A stretch of 12,300 nt of DNA from Deltaproteobacteria bacterium (GCA_019308525.1 JAFDIC010000068.1:1-12300); one strand, 5' to 3'; counted from the stretch's first letter, positions 1 through 7,728 are shown. A program made the numbers and translations. Notes: generated by a model not told the origin, from the letters alone.

Positions 1-2
1 GG

Positions 3-2243
3 ATGCCTACCTTTACTTTGCTGGGCCGGCAGGTTCTCAAACTCCCCTTTATACCCGAAACATCCCTGGGACACGAAATCTTGCATTCCTGGTTTGGGAA
101 TTCCATCTACGTGGATCCCAGGCAGGGAAACTGGTCCGAGGGTTTGACCACGTATCTAGCAGATCATCACTACAAGCAGATAAAAGGAGAGGGTTGGCAA
201 TATCGGAGGAAACTCCTTGAGGACTTTGAAAGCTACGTCAGGCCTGGGAACGAGATCACCGTAAGGGATTTTCAAGGCTCTAATGACCGGGCTGTTCGCG
301 CTGTTGGGTATGGCAAAGCAGCGATGATATTTCACATGATGAAGAGTCGTATCGGCGGGCAGGCATTCCTCAGGGGTCTTAGAATGCTCGTGGCCAGGAA
401 GAGCTTTCAATTAACGACATGGAAAGACATGGTGACTATCTTCTCGGAAGCATCCGGTCAAGACCTCCACGAGTTTTTCCGTTTCTGGCTCAGCACGAAG
501 GGCATGATCAACCTCAAAATGAATGGAGTGAACCTTTACCATTCAAGAGAAGGATATTCACTGGAGCTCAGGATCCGGATCCAGAACAGCATCTTGCCCC
601 TTGCCGTTCCGCTGACTTTGCTCTTCAATGACAGGACCGAGAGGAGCACTATCCTGTTGGAGGATTTCGAACAGATGATCACACTGAAAAGGGGCGAAAG
701 GCCGCTGAAAATCATTCTTGACCCGGACTATGACCTGTTTCGCAGCCTTTCAAGGGCAGAGAAAAGGCCTCTATTGAGCAGGCTCCTGGGAGACCCAAAT
801 CGTAAAGTCGTGTTGCCTGAAGAGCAGGAACATGTTTATGAAGCTCTCGTTGAAGAACTCAAGAAGAGGGGTTTTTCAGTAGTGGACCCCGGGGATTTCT
901 CACATAAAGAACTTACCAAGGGCAGTGTTCTCTTTTTGGGACCGCAAAAGGAATTTGGTTCTCTGTTTCCACCGAAACAGGGACAAGAGTCCGGTTTCTC
1001 TCTCCGGGTTCGAATGAATCCCTTTGACTCCGAAGGGGTTCTGGGACTGGCCCTGGCCAAAGATCCCGGGGAGGTTTCACTGGTGATCACGAAACTCTTC
1101 CATTACGGGGGATACAGCATGGTGGAGTTTGAGAAGGGACGAATCAAGGAAAAGGTATCTCCAAAGGCCTCACGTGGGATCAGGTTTGATGTTCCTCCGC
1201 CGGTCACCGGCATTGAGATGAAATCCCTTCTTCCCCTCAATGAAATCATCTCCAAGGCGGCGCTTAGCAAGGTCGTATTCGTTGGGGAAAAACATGATCG
1301 TTACGGGGACCACCTGGTTCAACTTGAGGTGATACGCGGACTTCGCCAGCTCTATCCAAAGCTTGCCATAGGGATGGAAATGTTCCAAAGGCCTTACCAA
1401 GAGGCCTTGGATCGCTATGTATCAGGAACTATTGACGAAGAGACCTTTTTGAGGGAGTCCCGCTATTTCAGTACCTGGAGATACAACTACAATCTTTACA
1501 GGGATATCCTACAATACGCCCGCAGGGAAAGGATCCCTGTAATTGCCTTGAACCAAGACAACGAGCTGGTAAGCCGGGTCGCAGAGGTGGGGCTCGAAAA
1601 ACTGGGTAGAGAAGAAAGGGCCAGGATCCCTGAAGAACTGGCCTTTGAAGACGCTTCATATGAAGAACGACTCCGGAAGGCCTTTGATATGCATCAGGTA
1701 GAACTTCCGGGAGGTCAAGCCCCAAAGGTCTTTGAATATTTCCACCAGGCCCAGAACGTCCGGGATGAAACCATGGCAGAGACCATTGCCGAGTTTCTCA
1801 CAAAGAACCCTGACTATCGAGTTGTTGTACTGGCAGGCAACGGGCATCTCGAGTACGGATCAGGAATCCCAAGCAGGGTCCATCGCCGCCTCGGCATAAA
1901 ACATGCCATCATCCTGCCTGACCCGGGAGGTTCCCTGGAGGTCGCCATTGCGGATTTCATCGTCTTTCCTGGCAAAGCCAAGGTATCTCCCCCTCCGAAG
2001 CTCGGCATCAGCGTTGATACAACCGGGGGCACACTTGAGGTTAAGGGCTTCAGTCACGGCAGTAGTGCCAAGGAGGCGGGCATGGAAGAAGGAGATGTAA
2101 TCATGGCCGTGGACAATCGCCCGGTCAAAGATATCGCAGAGTTGAAGGCCTCCCTCGCAGTCAGGAGAATCGGCGATATAGTGACCATCACCATTCAACG
2201 CAGGAAGGAAAAGCTGGATCTCCAAGTAAAACTAGCCAAATAA
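3..2243 (+). CDS. M1 metallopeptidase / ChaN (Tiki-fold) / PDZ fusion, 5'-truncated by window edge
   Basis: This is the C-terminal 746 residues of a multidomain envelope protein. Residues 1-250 are the catalytic part of an M1 (gluzincin) aminopeptidase: HEILH at 24-28 supplies two zinc ligands and the catalytic Glu, E46 in NWSEGLTTY is the third ligand, and Y103 in VGYGKAA fits the M1 transition-state tyrosine. Residues 270-385 form an unassigned alpha/beta linker. Residues about 410-650 are ChaN-like (DUF399), with GEKH (428-431) and GNGH (612-615), the two GxxH motifs of the ChaN/EreA/TraB/Tiki superfamily. Residues 667-746 are a PDZ domain (LGISVDTT, then EAGMEEGDVI). The first ATG falls where the GxMEN-like exopeptidase motif should be, so the real start and any signal peptide lie upstream of the window. 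An extracytoplasmic role in peptide or haem handling is inferred. It converges on the following FAD oxidoreductase gene. Confidence 0.9.
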   Translation: MPTFTLLGRQVLKLPFIPETSLGHEILHSWFGNSIYVDPRQGNWSEGLTTYLADHHYKQIKGEGWQYRRKLLEDFESYVRPGNEITVRDFQGSNDRAVRAVGYGKAAMIFHMMKSRIGGQAFLRGLRMLVARKSFQLTTWKDMVTIFSEASGQDLHEFFRFWLSTKGMINLKMNGVNLYHSREGYSLELRIRIQNSILPLAVPLTLLFNDRTERSTILLEDFEQMITLKRGERPLKIILDPDYDLFRSLSRAEKRPLLSRLLGDPNRKVVLPEEQEHVYEALVEELKKRGFSVVDPGDFSHKELTKGSVLFLGPQKEFGSLFPPKQGQESGFSLRVRMNPFDSEGVLGLALAKDPGEVSLVITKLFHYGGYSMVEFEKGRIKEKVSPKASRGIRFDVPPPVTGIEMKSLLPLNEIISKAALSKVVFVGEKHDRYGDHLVQLEVIRGLRQLYPKLAIGMEMFQRPYQEALDRYVSGTIDEETFLRESRYFSTWRYNYNLYRDILQYARRERIPVIALNQDNELVSRVAEVGLEKLGREERARIPEELAFEDASYEERLRKAFDMHQVELPGGQAPKVFEYFHQAQNVRDETMAETIAEFLTKNPDYRVVVLAGNGHLEYGSGIPSRVHRRLGIKHAIILPDPGGSLEVAIADFIVFPGKAKVSPPPKLGISVDTTGGTLEVKGFSHGSSAKEAGMEEGDVIMAVDNRPVKDIAELKASLAVRRIGDIVTITIQRRKEKLDLQVKLAK

Positions 2244-2370
2244 AAGCTGATGGCTTCCAGAAAAACCCCCATCTCCCCGCTCTAGCGCTATCCAAGGAGC
2301 AGGCGTTACGCTTAGGCTGTGCTGAGGGCCATGAGCATGCGGAATGGAATTTGGTCTTTTTACGAAGCCA

Positions 2371-3534
2371 TCAATCTTTGAAGGCGGTGAGGGATTCATA
2401 GATAAGATCCCCCTCTCTGAAACGCTCGGGCCTGAGGGAGGAGATGTCCAAGCTTTTTGCATTCCCTTCTGTGACAATCTCGGCAACCAACATCCCCGCA
2501 GCAGGGCTGTGCTGGAAACCGTGCCCGCTGAAACCGTTTGCGCAGATGAACCCCTTCACCTCTGGGAAGGCGCCGATTATGGCGTGGTGATCAGGCGAGA
2601 TCTCGTAGAGCCCGGCCCAACCACTTGCGATTCTCGCATGTTTCATCACCGGGATCCGGTGAATCGCCCTTGCGGCAGCCCATTCCTTGCCGTCAAAGTC
2701 CGTGCTCTCGTTGAAGGAACTTTCCCTGTCTTGGGGCCCTGCCAAAAGAAACCCCTTACCCTCCCTGCGCGCGTACCAGCCGTATTCCAGGTCAATAACC
2801 ATGGGTAAGCACGGGGGCGATTCGAAAGGCGCTGTGAAGAACACCTGCCTTCTCAGGGGTCGAACGGGCAGTTCCAATCCGGCCATTTGTGCCACGTGCG
2901 TTGCGTAGGGTCCTGCCGCATTGATCAGGACGGGAGTCGAAATCCACTCCCCCCTTGAGGTCTCAACAGCCTCGACTCGCCCCCCCGTCACCTTGATCCC
3001 GGTGACTTTAACCCCTTCCCTGATCTTGACCCCCAGACGTCTTGCCCCCTTTGCAAACCCGTGAAGCACTTCGTTGGGTCCTGCATAGCCGTCACCAGGG
3101 GTATAGGATCCACCCACCAGGTCCGCCACCCTCACCTCCGGCCACCTTCTGTGGATTTCTCCTTGACCCAAAACCTCCACTTCAATGCGCGCGGAGGCCA
3201 GCATTTCCTCTGTCTGCTCAAGGACCTCCATTTGCCGCCTCCTGGAAGCAACAAACAGGTAGCCAATGGGATGAAATTCGGGATCTACACCAAATTCATC
3301 CTCAAAGGTATCAAAGACCCTTCGACTCAGGATGGAGAAGCGGAGGTCTATCTCAGTAGAAAATTGCATGCGAATCCCGCCTGCACACTTGCCTGTCGCC
3401 CCGGACCCGAGCATACTCTTCTCGAGAAGTACGATCCTACCTGCCCCTCTCTTGGCAAGGTAGTATGCCGTGCTCACACCAATGATCCCTCCACCAATAA
3501 TAACTACGTCAGCAACCTGAGCCGTTTCTTTCAT
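2371..3534 (-). CDS. FAD-dependent oxidoreductase, DAO family (sarcosine/glycine oxidase-like)
   Basis: A 387-residue cytoplasmic flavoprotein of the D-amino-acid oxidase (DAO) fold. The N-terminus has the Rossmann motif GGGIIG (14-19) after a hydrophobic strand, with the ribose-binding acid at E38 (VLLEK). The block GATGKCAGGIRMQFS is typical of SoxB-like sarcosine oxidase and glycine oxidase relatives, and the C-terminus carries the conserved Asp-His then GFSGHGFQHSP segment that closes the FAD site. Members oxidise secondary or primary amines, usually producing an imine and passing electrons to O2 or a quinone; the substrate cannot be read from the sequence. Length is normal for the family. 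The ATG is preceded by GGGAG and AGGAA at suitable spacing, and a sigma70-like promoter lies about 55 bases upstream. No SoxA, SoxD or SoxG partners are adjacent, so a stand-alone oxidase or dehydrogenase is more likely than a sarcosine oxidase complex. Confidence 0.9.
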   Translation of the reverse strand: MKETAQVADVVIIGGGIIGVSTAYYLAKRGAGRIVLLEKSMLGSGATGKCAGGIRMQFSTEIDLRFSILSRRVFDTFEDEFGVDPEFHPIGYLFVASRRRQMEVLEQTEEMLASARIEVEVLGQGEIHRRWPEVRVADLVGGSYTPGDGYAGPNEVLHGFAKGARRLGVKIREGVKVTGIKVTGGRVEAVETSRGEWISTPVLINAAGPYATHVAQMAGLELPVRPLRRQVFFTAPFESPPCLPMVIDLEYGWYARREGKGFLLAGPQDRESSFNESTDFDGKEWAAARAIHRIPVMKHARIASGWAGLYEISPDHHAIIGAFPEVKGFICANGFSGHGFQHSPAAGMLVAEIVTEGNAKSLDISSLRPERFREGDLIYESLTAFKD

Positions 3535-3588
3535 TTCCTACTCCCACCTCTCTTGCCTGTATGACGCCCCAGGGCTCATTGTATCTCA

Positions 3589-3617
3589 ATTCTATAGGAT
3601 ACAGCACTCCTCGGCAA
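3589..3617 (-). promoter_or_regulatory. Putative sigma70 promoter of the FAD oxidoreductase gene
   Basis: On the minus strand TTGCCG (3617-3612) is followed, after exactly 17 bases, by TAGAAT (3594-3589). This gives 4/6 and 5/6 matches to the -35 and -10 consensus. Transcription would begin near 3582, leaving a leader of about 50 bases before the ATG. Prediction from sequence only. Confidence 0.4.
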
Positions 3618-3764
3618 TAGACATTGCCCATTTACTGCTTCCACCCTCTCATTATCCCGGCAACACCCAGAAAATGGTTGAACTGGATCTGATTTTGTTG
3701 GATTCTTAGAGGAGTTCTTGCCTTTTGACGCGATCGTTTTGCGCAAGAAAACGCCGTTATGAAG

Positions 3765-3792
3765 GGCCTTTTTGCAGGCAGCGCAAAAAGCC
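3765..3792. repeat. Hairpin upstream of the NfeD-like gene
   Basis: GGC-C-TTTTTGC (3765-3775) pairs with GCAAAAAGCC (3783-3792), leaving one bulged C and a 7-base loop. It lies in the 295-base stretch (3535-3829) that otherwise shows no convincing gene. It is not followed by a U-run, so it does not look like an intrinsic terminator. Confidence 0.35.
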
Positions 3793-3829
3793 TCGAAAAG
3801 GATTTCAGACAACTTACGGGAGGACCCGT

Positions 3830-4237
3830 TTGGCCGCCGAGAAGGAGAGGTGGTCCACAAGGACCCTTATCAAGTATATCCTTTTGCAGATGCCTGCCTT
3901 GGCTCTCCTGGTCTTCGGGCTCTTGTTTATCCGGAGGTGGGTTGAGGTGTCGCCGTGGGTCTTCTGGGGCTGCATCATCCTGTGGATCGGCAAAGATATT
4001 ATACTCTTCCCATTCCTATGGCGATCCTATGAGCAAAAGCCGGCCAAGAAGAACAATCCTCTTATAGGGGCCAAAGGGGTTACACGGGAACGCCTGGACC
4101 CCTTTGGTTACATATTGATCCGGGGCGAACTCTGGAAGGCGAGGGCGCCCAAAGGATTCTCCCCCATCGAAGAGGGAATCCAGGTCAGGGTTGAGGATAT
4201 TGAGGGGCTTATCCTGGTTGTAGAACCCCATTCTTAA
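3830..4237 (+). CDS. NfeD-like small membrane protein with C-terminal OB-fold domain
   Basis: A 135-residue protein with two predicted membrane helices (about 16-34 and 42-62), then a soluble domain (about 75-133). That domain contains the NfeD C-terminal pattern: IGAKGVTRERLDPFGYILI, the GELWKA block, and VRVEDIEGLILVVEP at the end. NfeD proteins usually partner with stomatin-like (SPFH) proteins or membrane serine proteases; no such partner is in the window, so this belongs to the short stand-alone class. I chose the TTG at 3830 because GGGAGG sits 6 bases upstream. The same frame is open back to an ATG at 3725, but the added 35 residues are Arg/Lys-rich, have no ribosome site and do not look like NfeD. 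A later ATG (3890) would cut into the first helix. Frame and family are solid; the start is less so. Confidence 0.8.
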   Translation: MAAEKERWSTRTLIKYILLQMPALALLVFGLLFIRRWVEVSPWVFWGCIILWIGKDIILFPFLWRSYEQKPAKKNNPLIGAKGVTRERLDPFGYILIRGELWKARAPKGFSPIEEGIQVRVEDIEGLILVVEPHS

Positions 4238-4316
4238 GCCTCCCCCTGATCGTGGTGACACATTCGCTTCGCCGGGTCCCAGGAGCCCCTCTTGTCGTTC
4301 TGTGACGGTATTGTTT

Positions 4317-5612
4317 ATGAAAACCCTTGATACGATAACCGGGCTACGCTCCGGAGAGATTGACCTCCTGGATCATATGCAAGAGGTATGTGATCGGATC
4401 GAGTCTCTCGATCCCAAAATCCACGCTCTAGTAGAAGGCACCTTTGACAGGAAAAGGGTCTTGAAAGAGGCATCCCTTTTGAAAGAAAGATACCCTGATC
4501 CTGATTCAAGGCCTCCGCTTTTTGGGGTCTCCATGGGCGTTAAGGATATCTTTAGAGTCTGGAGCTTTCCAACCAGGTGTGGCTCAAACTTGCCCCCTGA
4601 GCTCTTTCACGGGGTGGAAGCCACTTGCGTGTCCAAGCTCAAGAGCGCAGGTGCTATAGTTATAGGAAAGACGGTTACAACGGAATTTGCCTATTTTGAG
4701 CCCGGCCCGACCAGAAACCCTTATGATCCTGAACACACCCCGGGGGGGTCCAGTAGCGGCTCCGCTGCCGGAGTTGCCATGGATTTCTTCTTGCTCGCCC
4801 TCGGCACCCAGACCGTAGGCTCTGTGATAAGGCCTGCTTCTTTCTGCGGAGTAATAGGCTTCAAACCCTCCTTTGGGAGAATATCCCTTGCCGGGGTGAT
4901 ACCTTTCTCCAAATCCGCAGACCATGCTGGGATGTTCTGCAAAGACCTTTCAGGGATCGAACCGTTTATGTCAATTCTAGCTGAAGACTGGCGCTCGATT
5001 GATGAAAAGGCCTTGAACCAAAATCCCGTCTTTGCCGTACCTGAAGGACCATACCTGGACCAGGCCACGGACCATGGACGCCGCTGTTTTGAAAAACGGG
5101 TTCAAGACCTCCTGAATGCAGGCCTGGAAGTCATACGCATCAATGCCCTTGCGAATATCAATACCATCAACGAAAACCACAACAGGCTGATAGCGGGAGA
5201 GATGGCGAGGGTGCATTCTTTCTGGTACCGGCAATATGAAGCCCTTTACAGGCCCAGGACGACTGAGATCATAAGGAAAGGTATGACCGTCAGTGAGGAT
5301 GAACTCAAAAGGCTTTCCGAATCCAGGATCAAGTTTCGCAATCAACTTGAAAGGCTCATGGATTCTGAAGGTATAGATTACTGGATATGCCCTTCTGCCA
5401 CTGATCACCCCCCCAGGGGTCTGGAAACTACCGGGGATCCCATAATGAACCTGCCTTGGACCCACGCAGGCCTTCCTGTCCTGTCCATCCCTTCAGGACT
5501 GGATGATGCAGGCTTGCCACAGGGGATCCAGATAATTGGTCGATTTGGGAAAGATGAGGAGCTGTCACACCACTGCCTTTGCATATTCGGTCAAGAGGTC
5601 ATTCAGATTTGA
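4317..5612 (+). CDS. Amidase-signature family hydrolase
   Basis: A 431-residue amidase-signature enzyme that hydrolyses amide bonds using an unusual Ser-cisSer-Lys triad. The triad is complete: K76 in GVKDIF, cis-Ser S145 in the GGSSSGSAAG loop, and nucleophile S169 in QTVGSVIRPASFCG. The gaps of 69 and 24 residues are the same as in malonamidase E2 (K62/S131/S155). The nucleophile loop has Val where TGGS is the common form. The rest, ending with LPWTHAGLPVLSIPSG, is typical of small-molecule amidases and AtzF-like enzymes rather than GatA, and no gatB or gatC is nearby; the substrate is unknown. Translation may start at this ATG or at the in-frame GTG at 4302. Neither has a strong ribosome site (AGGAG at 4281 is too distant). 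The preceding NfeD-like gene ends 79 bases earlier. Confidence 0.9.
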   Translation: MKTLDTITGLRSGEIDLLDHMQEVCDRIESLDPKIHALVEGTFDRKRVLKEASLLKERYPDPDSRPPLFGVSMGVKDIFRVWSFPTRCGSNLPPELFHGVEATCVSKLKSAGAIVIGKTVTTEFAYFEPGPTRNPYDPEHTPGGSSSGSAAGVAMDFFLLALGTQTVGSVIRPASFCGVIGFKPSFGRISLAGVIPFSKSADHAGMFCKDLSGIEPFMSILAEDWRSIDEKALNQNPVFAVPEGPYLDQATDHGRRCFEKRVQDLLNAGLEVIRINALANINTINENHNRLIAGEMARVHSFWYRQYEALYRPRTTEIIRKGMTVSEDELKRLSESRIKFRNQLERLMDSEGIDYWICPSATDHPPRGLETTGDPIMNLPWTHAGLPVLSIPSGLDDAGLPQGIQIIGRFGKDEELSHHCLCIFGQEVIQI

Positions 5613-5658
5613 GGCATTCATTTCGTGCTCTTCCGAACCAAGGGGCCAATAGTCTGTC

Positions 5659-6519
5659 CTAGAGTCTCACGAGGATGACGGAAAGGATAGTCAAGGTCAT
5701 TCCCACCCACCTTGTCGGGGTCAAGGCCTCCTTGTATATGAGAGATGACAGGAGAATGGAGATGACAAAATGCATCCCCATAATTGATGCGATAATGGAA
5801 AGGGGGCCGCTCGACAGTGCCTCCAAAAAGGCATAGAACCCGCCCAGATTAATCAGCCCCATAGACATGCCAAGGATAACCGCTTTCCGGGTATCTCCTG
5901 GAACGCTTTCCACTACCATCCTCTTTCTCAGGCCAAAGGAGCAGATCATGGAGATGGTGTAGGAAAGGGCCATGAAGGCGAGCTTATCTGTATGCAGGGC
6001 CGCGAACTTGCTGGAAATCGTGGCTCCAGCACCGCAGAAAAGGGAGACAAACACATATGCCATTCCTTTCTTTGCCGCTTTGAATTGTGAATCACCTTTC
6101 TGGGCATCCCTGGCAAGTAGCAGGATCACGACTATGGCAGTAACTATCCCGGCTATCTGGTAGGAGGTCAGTCGATCCTTGAAAAACACAATGGAAAAGA
6201 GGACCACCACCGCGACATTCAGCCTTATGATAGGGTAAGCCACTGAAGAGGGAACCCTTTTCAGTGCCTCTATGTGGGAAATGGTGGCCACGAGGAAGGT
6301 TCCGCTGTTTATGGCACTTATTAGGATCAAAGACTTGAGGCCTGACAGGGGTCTATCTTGCACCAGGAAGAGGATGGTACTCAGGACAGCCACAGTGGCC
6401 ATGAAGGATGTGGTGGTTACGACCGTATTGAACCCCTTCTCCGCAGACACCTTGTAGAAGAACCTTTGGGTCCCCAACAGAAGAAGGGCCAGAATAGCGA
6501 ATATATACCAACTTTGCAT
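5659..6519 (-). CDS. EamA/DMT-superfamily transporter
   Basis: A 286-residue inner-membrane protein with about ten hydrophobic segments in two homologous halves of the EamA (drug/metabolite transporter) type, separated by the polar stretch RDAQKGDSQFKAAKKG near residue 140. The second half ends with the usual ALSSGPLSIIASI, then LIYKEALTPTRWVGM, a family hallmark where an acidic residue follows the last loop. The first half has the matching VFFKDRLTSYQIAGI. Such proteins move small metabolites, often exporting amino acids or related compounds; specificity cannot be inferred here. GGGAG lies 5 bases before the ATG. It converges on the amidase gene with 46 bases between the stop codons and no clear terminator. 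Confidence 0.9.
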   Translation of the reverse strand: MQSWYIFAILALLLLGTQRFFYKVSAEKGFNTVVTTTSFMATVAVLSTILFLVQDRPLSGLKSLILISAINSGTFLVATISHIEALKRVPSSVAYPIIRLNVAVVVLFSIVFFKDRLTSYQIAGIVTAIVVILLLARDAQKGDSQFKAAKKGMAYVFVSLFCGAGATISSKFAALHTDKLAFMALSYTISMICSFGLRKRMVVESVPGDTRKAVILGMSMGLINLGGFYAFLEALSSGPLSIIASIMGMHFVISILLSSLIYKEALTPTRWVGMTLTILSVILVRL

Positions 6520-6856
6520 ACTGTCTCCCGTTGAGCTACATCTCCTGACTCTTCCTCAGCCTCCCCCACCACTTCTTACTAGGATCCCGGGAAAAAAGGA
6601 AACGCTTTTTCCAGGGGAACTCAACTCCTGCCATCAAGTTGCTTCCCATTGAGCTTTCATCTCAGCCCAACAGGAGATGCCATATCCCGGAGAATTCTCC
6701 TCACTCCACAGCCCCGTGAGATTCATACACTTCGCGTGTAACCCCGAATGATTTGACATATGCACCGTGACGCCCTATTCTCCTCTTGGGTGCTTATTTC
6801 GAACCCGCATTTTCGCGCTCGTGAATCAATGACCAAGAAGAGAGGAGAATATCAAA
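6520..6856. other. Intergenic region between divergent EamA and sodN genes
   Basis: These 337 bases carry no convincing open reading frame. They contain a pyrimidine-rich stretch (6541-6580), a short hairpin (GGAAAAA 6590-6596 pairing with TTTTTCC 6606-6612), the sodN promoter, and an AGAGGAG ribosome site at 6840-6846. I see no promoter of quality for the EamA gene on the minus strand. Confidence 0.5.
6753..6781 (+). promoter_or_regulatory. sigma70-type promoter of the Ni-SOD gene
   Basis: A perfect -35 hexamer TTGACA (6753-6758) is separated by exactly 17 bases from TATTCT (6776-6781, 4/6 match). Transcription would start near 6788, giving a leader of about 69 bases. No obvious operator palindrome overlaps the hexamers, so nickel- or redox-dependent control cannot be claimed. 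Confidence 0.55.
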
Positions 6857-7306
6857 ATGAAGAGAAAGGCGATGCTTCAAATAGTATTGGTTGTTTCGGC
6901 CCTCGTCCTTACCGCCCCCAGGGCCTTTGCCCACTGTGAAATACCCTGCGGTATCTACGACGATGAGGCCAGGATCAATATGATAGCAGAAAACATCACT
7001 ACCATAGAAAAATCAATGAAAGAGATCATCAGGCTGCAAAAGCAAAGTCCCCTAAACTACAACCAACTGGTGCGATGGATCATGAACAAGGAACAACACG
7101 CCGATGGGTTACAGGAAATTGTCAGCCAGTACTTCTTGACACAAAGGATCAAAATCGGCGCAGAAAAATATGCAGAGAAGTTATCCCTCCTCCACAAGAT
7201 GCTGGTCTATGCTATGAAGGCGAAACAGACTACCGACCTTGGCAATGTCAAGACCCTGAGGTCTCTGTTGAAGCAGTTCCGCGACCTCTATTTCGCTCAG
7301 CAATAG
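6857..7306 (+). CDS. sodN: Nickel superoxide dismutase with Sec signal peptide
   Basis: A 149-residue Ni-SOD precursor. The enzyme dismutates superoxide to O2 and H2O2. The diagnostic nickel hook is HCEIPCGIYDD (26-36), matching the family motif HCxxPCGxY: in mature numbering H1 (amino and imidazole), C2 and C6 are the nickel ligands and Y9 is the conserved active-site tyrosine. Before it lies a classic Sec signal peptide: MKRK, a hydrophobic core (IVLVVSALVL), then AFA at 23-25. Signal peptidase cleavage after A25 would place H26 at the free N-terminus that nickel binding requires. The 124-residue mature part is helical, as expected of the four-helix subunit that assembles as a hexamer. There is no twin-arginine motif and no SodX-type protease gene in the window. 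AGAGGAG lies 10 bases before the ATG. Probable site of action is the periplasm. The gene appears monocistronic. Confidence 0.93.
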   Translation: MKRKAMLQIVLVVSALVLTAPRAFAHCEIPCGIYDDEARINMIAENITTIEKSMKEIIRLQKQSPLNYNQLVRWIMNKEQHADGLQEIVSQYFLTQRIKIGAEKYAEKLSLLHKMLVYAMKAKQTTDLGNVKTLRSLLKQFRDLYFAQQ

Positions 7307-7322
7307 TATTGAACCCCAGTCA

Positions 7323-7426
7323 TTGACGAACTCGTAAAGAGTCTGAAAGTGCTCATTTCAGTCATTTCCACCGAGGCAGGAATCCAGTAATTTCAAAGGC
7401 TTCTGGATGATCCGCGTGGAATCAGG
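7323..7426. repeat. Degenerate interspersed repeat of the VIPAKAGIQ-coding type
   Basis: Read on the plus strand, 7361-7387 translates to VISTEAGIQ. This is the decayed form of the VIPAKAGIQ peptide that marks the common intergenic repeat GTCATTCCCGCGAAGGCGGG followed by AATCCAG. The expected second arm follows: ATCCAG (7382-7387) is mirrored by CTGGAT (7403-7408), then a weak TCC-GCG-GGA. The flank from TGACGAACTCGTAAAGAG to 7361 also resembles the usual flank of these elements. Recognition is from memory of the family. Confidence 0.45.
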
Positions 7427-7509
7427 GGCAGGCTCCTCAGGTCCGGCTGGCGGTTTTGGGAGCTTTTGTGAAGCCACCAGTTATTGAACCAGAAATCACG
7501 AATCCGTCC

Positions 7510-7537
7510 GGAAGGCCGGCGATGTGCCCCGGCTTCC
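7510..7537. repeat. Hairpin 1 upstream of the small acidic gene
   Basis: GGAAGGCCGG (7510-7519) pairs with CCGGCTTCC (7529-7537), nine base pairs with a single bulged G and a 9-base loop. Only three bases separate it from the next hairpin. Confidence 0.5.
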
Positions 7538-7540
7538 TGG

Positions 7541-7575
7541 GACAATTTGCGTCATTCTTTGTGACGAAAATTGTC
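7541..7575. repeat. Hairpin 2 upstream of the small acidic gene
   Basis: GACAATTTGCGTCA (7541-7554) is the reverse complement of TGACGAAAATTGTC (7562-7575) at 13 of 14 positions, with a 7-base loop. No U-run follows on either strand, so an intrinsic terminator is unlikely. A protein-binding palindrome or a structured leader RNA fits better. Confidence 0.6.
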
Positions 7576-7728
7576 GGTACTCATTTTGTGCCAAACCCCT
7601 GGCCTGCTTACTTAACTGCCCGTTATGTATTGATAAATCAAGCTTTGGCCAATTTGGAATGCTTCTTGCTAGTAGCCTTACTATCACGTCACAAGCCCTT
7701 CAGGGGAGAGTCAAGGAGGAGGTCCATC

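Larger units (their letters stand above)
7307..7728. other. Intergenic region with repeat remnant and two adjacent hairpins
   Basis: These 422 bases separate sodN from the small acidic gene. The 7456-7728 part of the open frame has no ribosome site or family resemblance and is more AT-rich than the flanking genes, so I do not treat it as coding. The stretch holds the repeat remnant (7323-7426) and the paired hairpins (7510-7575). I found no good promoter for the downstream gene. Confidence 0.5.

Noticed and set aside
1860..2225. 121-codon minus-strand frame under the PDZ region
   Set aside because: It is a shadow of the M1-ChaN-PDZ gene, whose plus-strand frame has clear domain content throughout.
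2244..2370. Terminator between the convergent first two genes
   Set aside because: I found no stable GC stem followed by a T-run on either strand.
3576..3860. 94-codon minus-strand frame between the FAD oxidoreductase and NfeD-like genes
   Set aside because: Cys- and Ser-rich with no domain, it overlaps both the promoter candidate and the better-supported NfeD start.
7456..7728. Upstream extension of the small acidic gene to 163 residues
   Set aside because: It runs through two hairpins, has no ribosome site and mixes Pro, Cys and hydrophobic residues without pattern, whereas AAGGAGGAGG marks ATG 7729.
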